NCBI GenBank assembly: GCA_016286835.1
Contig: JAEEUD010000087.1
Location: 1 to 7,358 of the forward strand
DNA from: Pyramidobacter sp.
GTDB taxonomy: Bacteria; Synergistota; Synergistia; Synergistales; Dethiosulfovibrionaceae
DNA length: 7,358 nt
Direction: 5' to 3'
The notes under the pieces are model-generated. The model was not told where the DNA came from. It was given only the letters and a program-made list of their open reading frames with translations, and ran no database searches. The number at the start of each line of letters is the position of its first letter. Position 1 is the stretch's first letter. The position numbers and the translations under genes are program-made. Shown here piece by piece: positions 7,221 through 7,358 of this stretch.

Positions 7221-7333
7221 AAAAGCAAGCGTGCCTGCGGGACTGAGCGGCGACATACTTTTATCTCAATCGTCTTGAAAACGATAGAAGCAACACAGAG
7301 CGCAGGTGAAAGTCGTCAGATGGCTTGCTTTTT
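7221..7333 (+). ncRNA. Structured RNA: leader/riboswitch or small RNA, class unknown
   Basis: The predicted transcript opens with AAAAGCAAGC (7221-7230), which pairs perfectly over 10 bp with GCTTGCTTTT (7323-7332), the last part of which is a run of five T. Inside this closing helix GCCTGCG (7233-7239) pairs with CGCAGGT (7301-7307). CTTTTATC (7258-7265) pairs with GATAGAAG (7283-7290), topped by TCAA/TTGA (7266-7269/7275-7278) with loop TCGTC. GGCGAC (7249-7254) can pair with GTCGTC (7312-7317), crossing the second helix as a pseudoknot. I do not recognise it: SRP, 6S, RNase P, tmRNA and the common riboswitch cores do not fit. Because an SD-like site follows at 7348, a leader controlling the next gene is my first choice and a stand-alone RNA the second. 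GTGCC at 7231 and GGTGAAAGTC at 7305-7314 weakly recall the 5' part of group II introns. Confidence 0.45.
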
Positions 7334-7347
7334 CATCATGACCTGGC

Positions 7348-7353
7348 GGGGAG
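7348..7353 (+). promoter_or_regulatory. SD-like GGGGAG at the window edge
   Basis: GGGGAG would place a start codon just beyond the end of the window, within the first few bases. If real, the 7221-7358 stretch is a leader of about 140 nt for a downstream gene that cannot be seen. The same bases (GGGGAGTTCAA) also resemble a tRNA T-arm, but no tRNA body fits upstream. Confidence 0.3.
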
Positions 7354-7358
7354 TTCAA

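Larger units (their letters stand above)
7059..7358. other. Terminal 300-base non-coding region
   Basis: No convincing protein gene is present here. The region holds the terminator (7083-7124), about 60 bases of AT-richer spacer with nothing recognisable (7125-7186), a promoter (7187-7214), a structured transcript candidate (7221-7333) and an SD-like GGGGAG (7348-7353) five bases from the window end. The drop in GC against the genes is clear. Confidence 0.75.

Noticed and set aside
7221..7333. SRP RNA, 6S RNA or RNase P RNA
   Set aside because: The conserved SRP apical loop (GGTCAGGTCCGGAAGGAAGCA type), the 6S central bubble and the RNase P GAGGAAAGTCC core are all missing.
7221..7333. Retron msr-msd, with the 10-bp closing helix as a1/a2
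   Set aside because: Only 92 nt lie between the arms, short for msr plus msd, and no reverse transcriptase is visible. It would need a reverse transcriptase gene just past the window.
7301..7358. tRNA or tmRNA suggested by GGGGAGTTCAA resembling a T-arm
   Set aside because: No acceptor, D-arm or anticodon stem could be fitted upstream, and tmRNA 5' and tag sequences are absent. The window ends before the T-arm could be completed.

Overview
The window is high-GC bacterial DNA, carries strong Shine-Dalgarno sites and reads almost entirely on the + strand. Six genes are compactly arranged from about 212 to 7058, ending in a very strong intrinsic terminator (7083-7124). The mix of a mycobacterial/cyanobacterial-type transaldolase, TauE/SafE permeases, a secreted LmeA/DUF2993-like protein and a UPF0182 membrane protein fits an anaerobic high-GC lineage such as Synergistota (Pyramidobacter-like). 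That is inference from gene content; no 16S or other marker is present.

Layout. Positions 1-211 are an AT-richer, probably divergent promoter region. It holds an extended -10 promoter facing left with a possible gene start at 18, a perfect 14-bp palindrome, a 16-bp sequence close to the ParB-binding parS consensus, and a TATAAT promoter facing right. The first block (212-1425) is an unrecognised Trp-rich 162-aa protein overlapping by ATGA a TauE/SafE permease. The second block (1496-3294) has its own TATAAT box and is a transaldolase overlapping, again by ATGA, a second TauE/SafE permease related to the first. The third block (3322-7058) concerns the envelope: a signal-peptide-bearing LmeA-like lipid-binding candidate, then a 961-aa UPF0182 protein with seven membrane segments and a large extracytoplasmic domain. 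No strong terminator separates the blocks, so read-through is likely.

The last 300 bases (7059-7358) have no protein gene. They hold the terminator and then a second, independent unit. A good promoter (ATGACA, 16 bp, TATAAT) is placed so that its predicted start is the first base of a 10-bp helix. That helix closes around a pseudoknot-capable RNA of about 112 nt, and its far strand ends in a run of U. An SD-like GGGGAG follows at 7348-7353, just before the window ends. This is either a structured leader (riboswitch or attenuator) of the next gene, a stand-alone small RNA, or, less likely, the 5' end of a group II intron. I could not match it to a known class and regard it as the most interesting item here.

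How the genes may work together: the transaldolase serves carbon interconversion. The two permeases, each translationally coupled to the gene before it, suggest export or import of an organic anion or sulfur compound linked to that metabolism. The LmeA-like and UPF0182 proteins are a separate envelope pair of unknown function.
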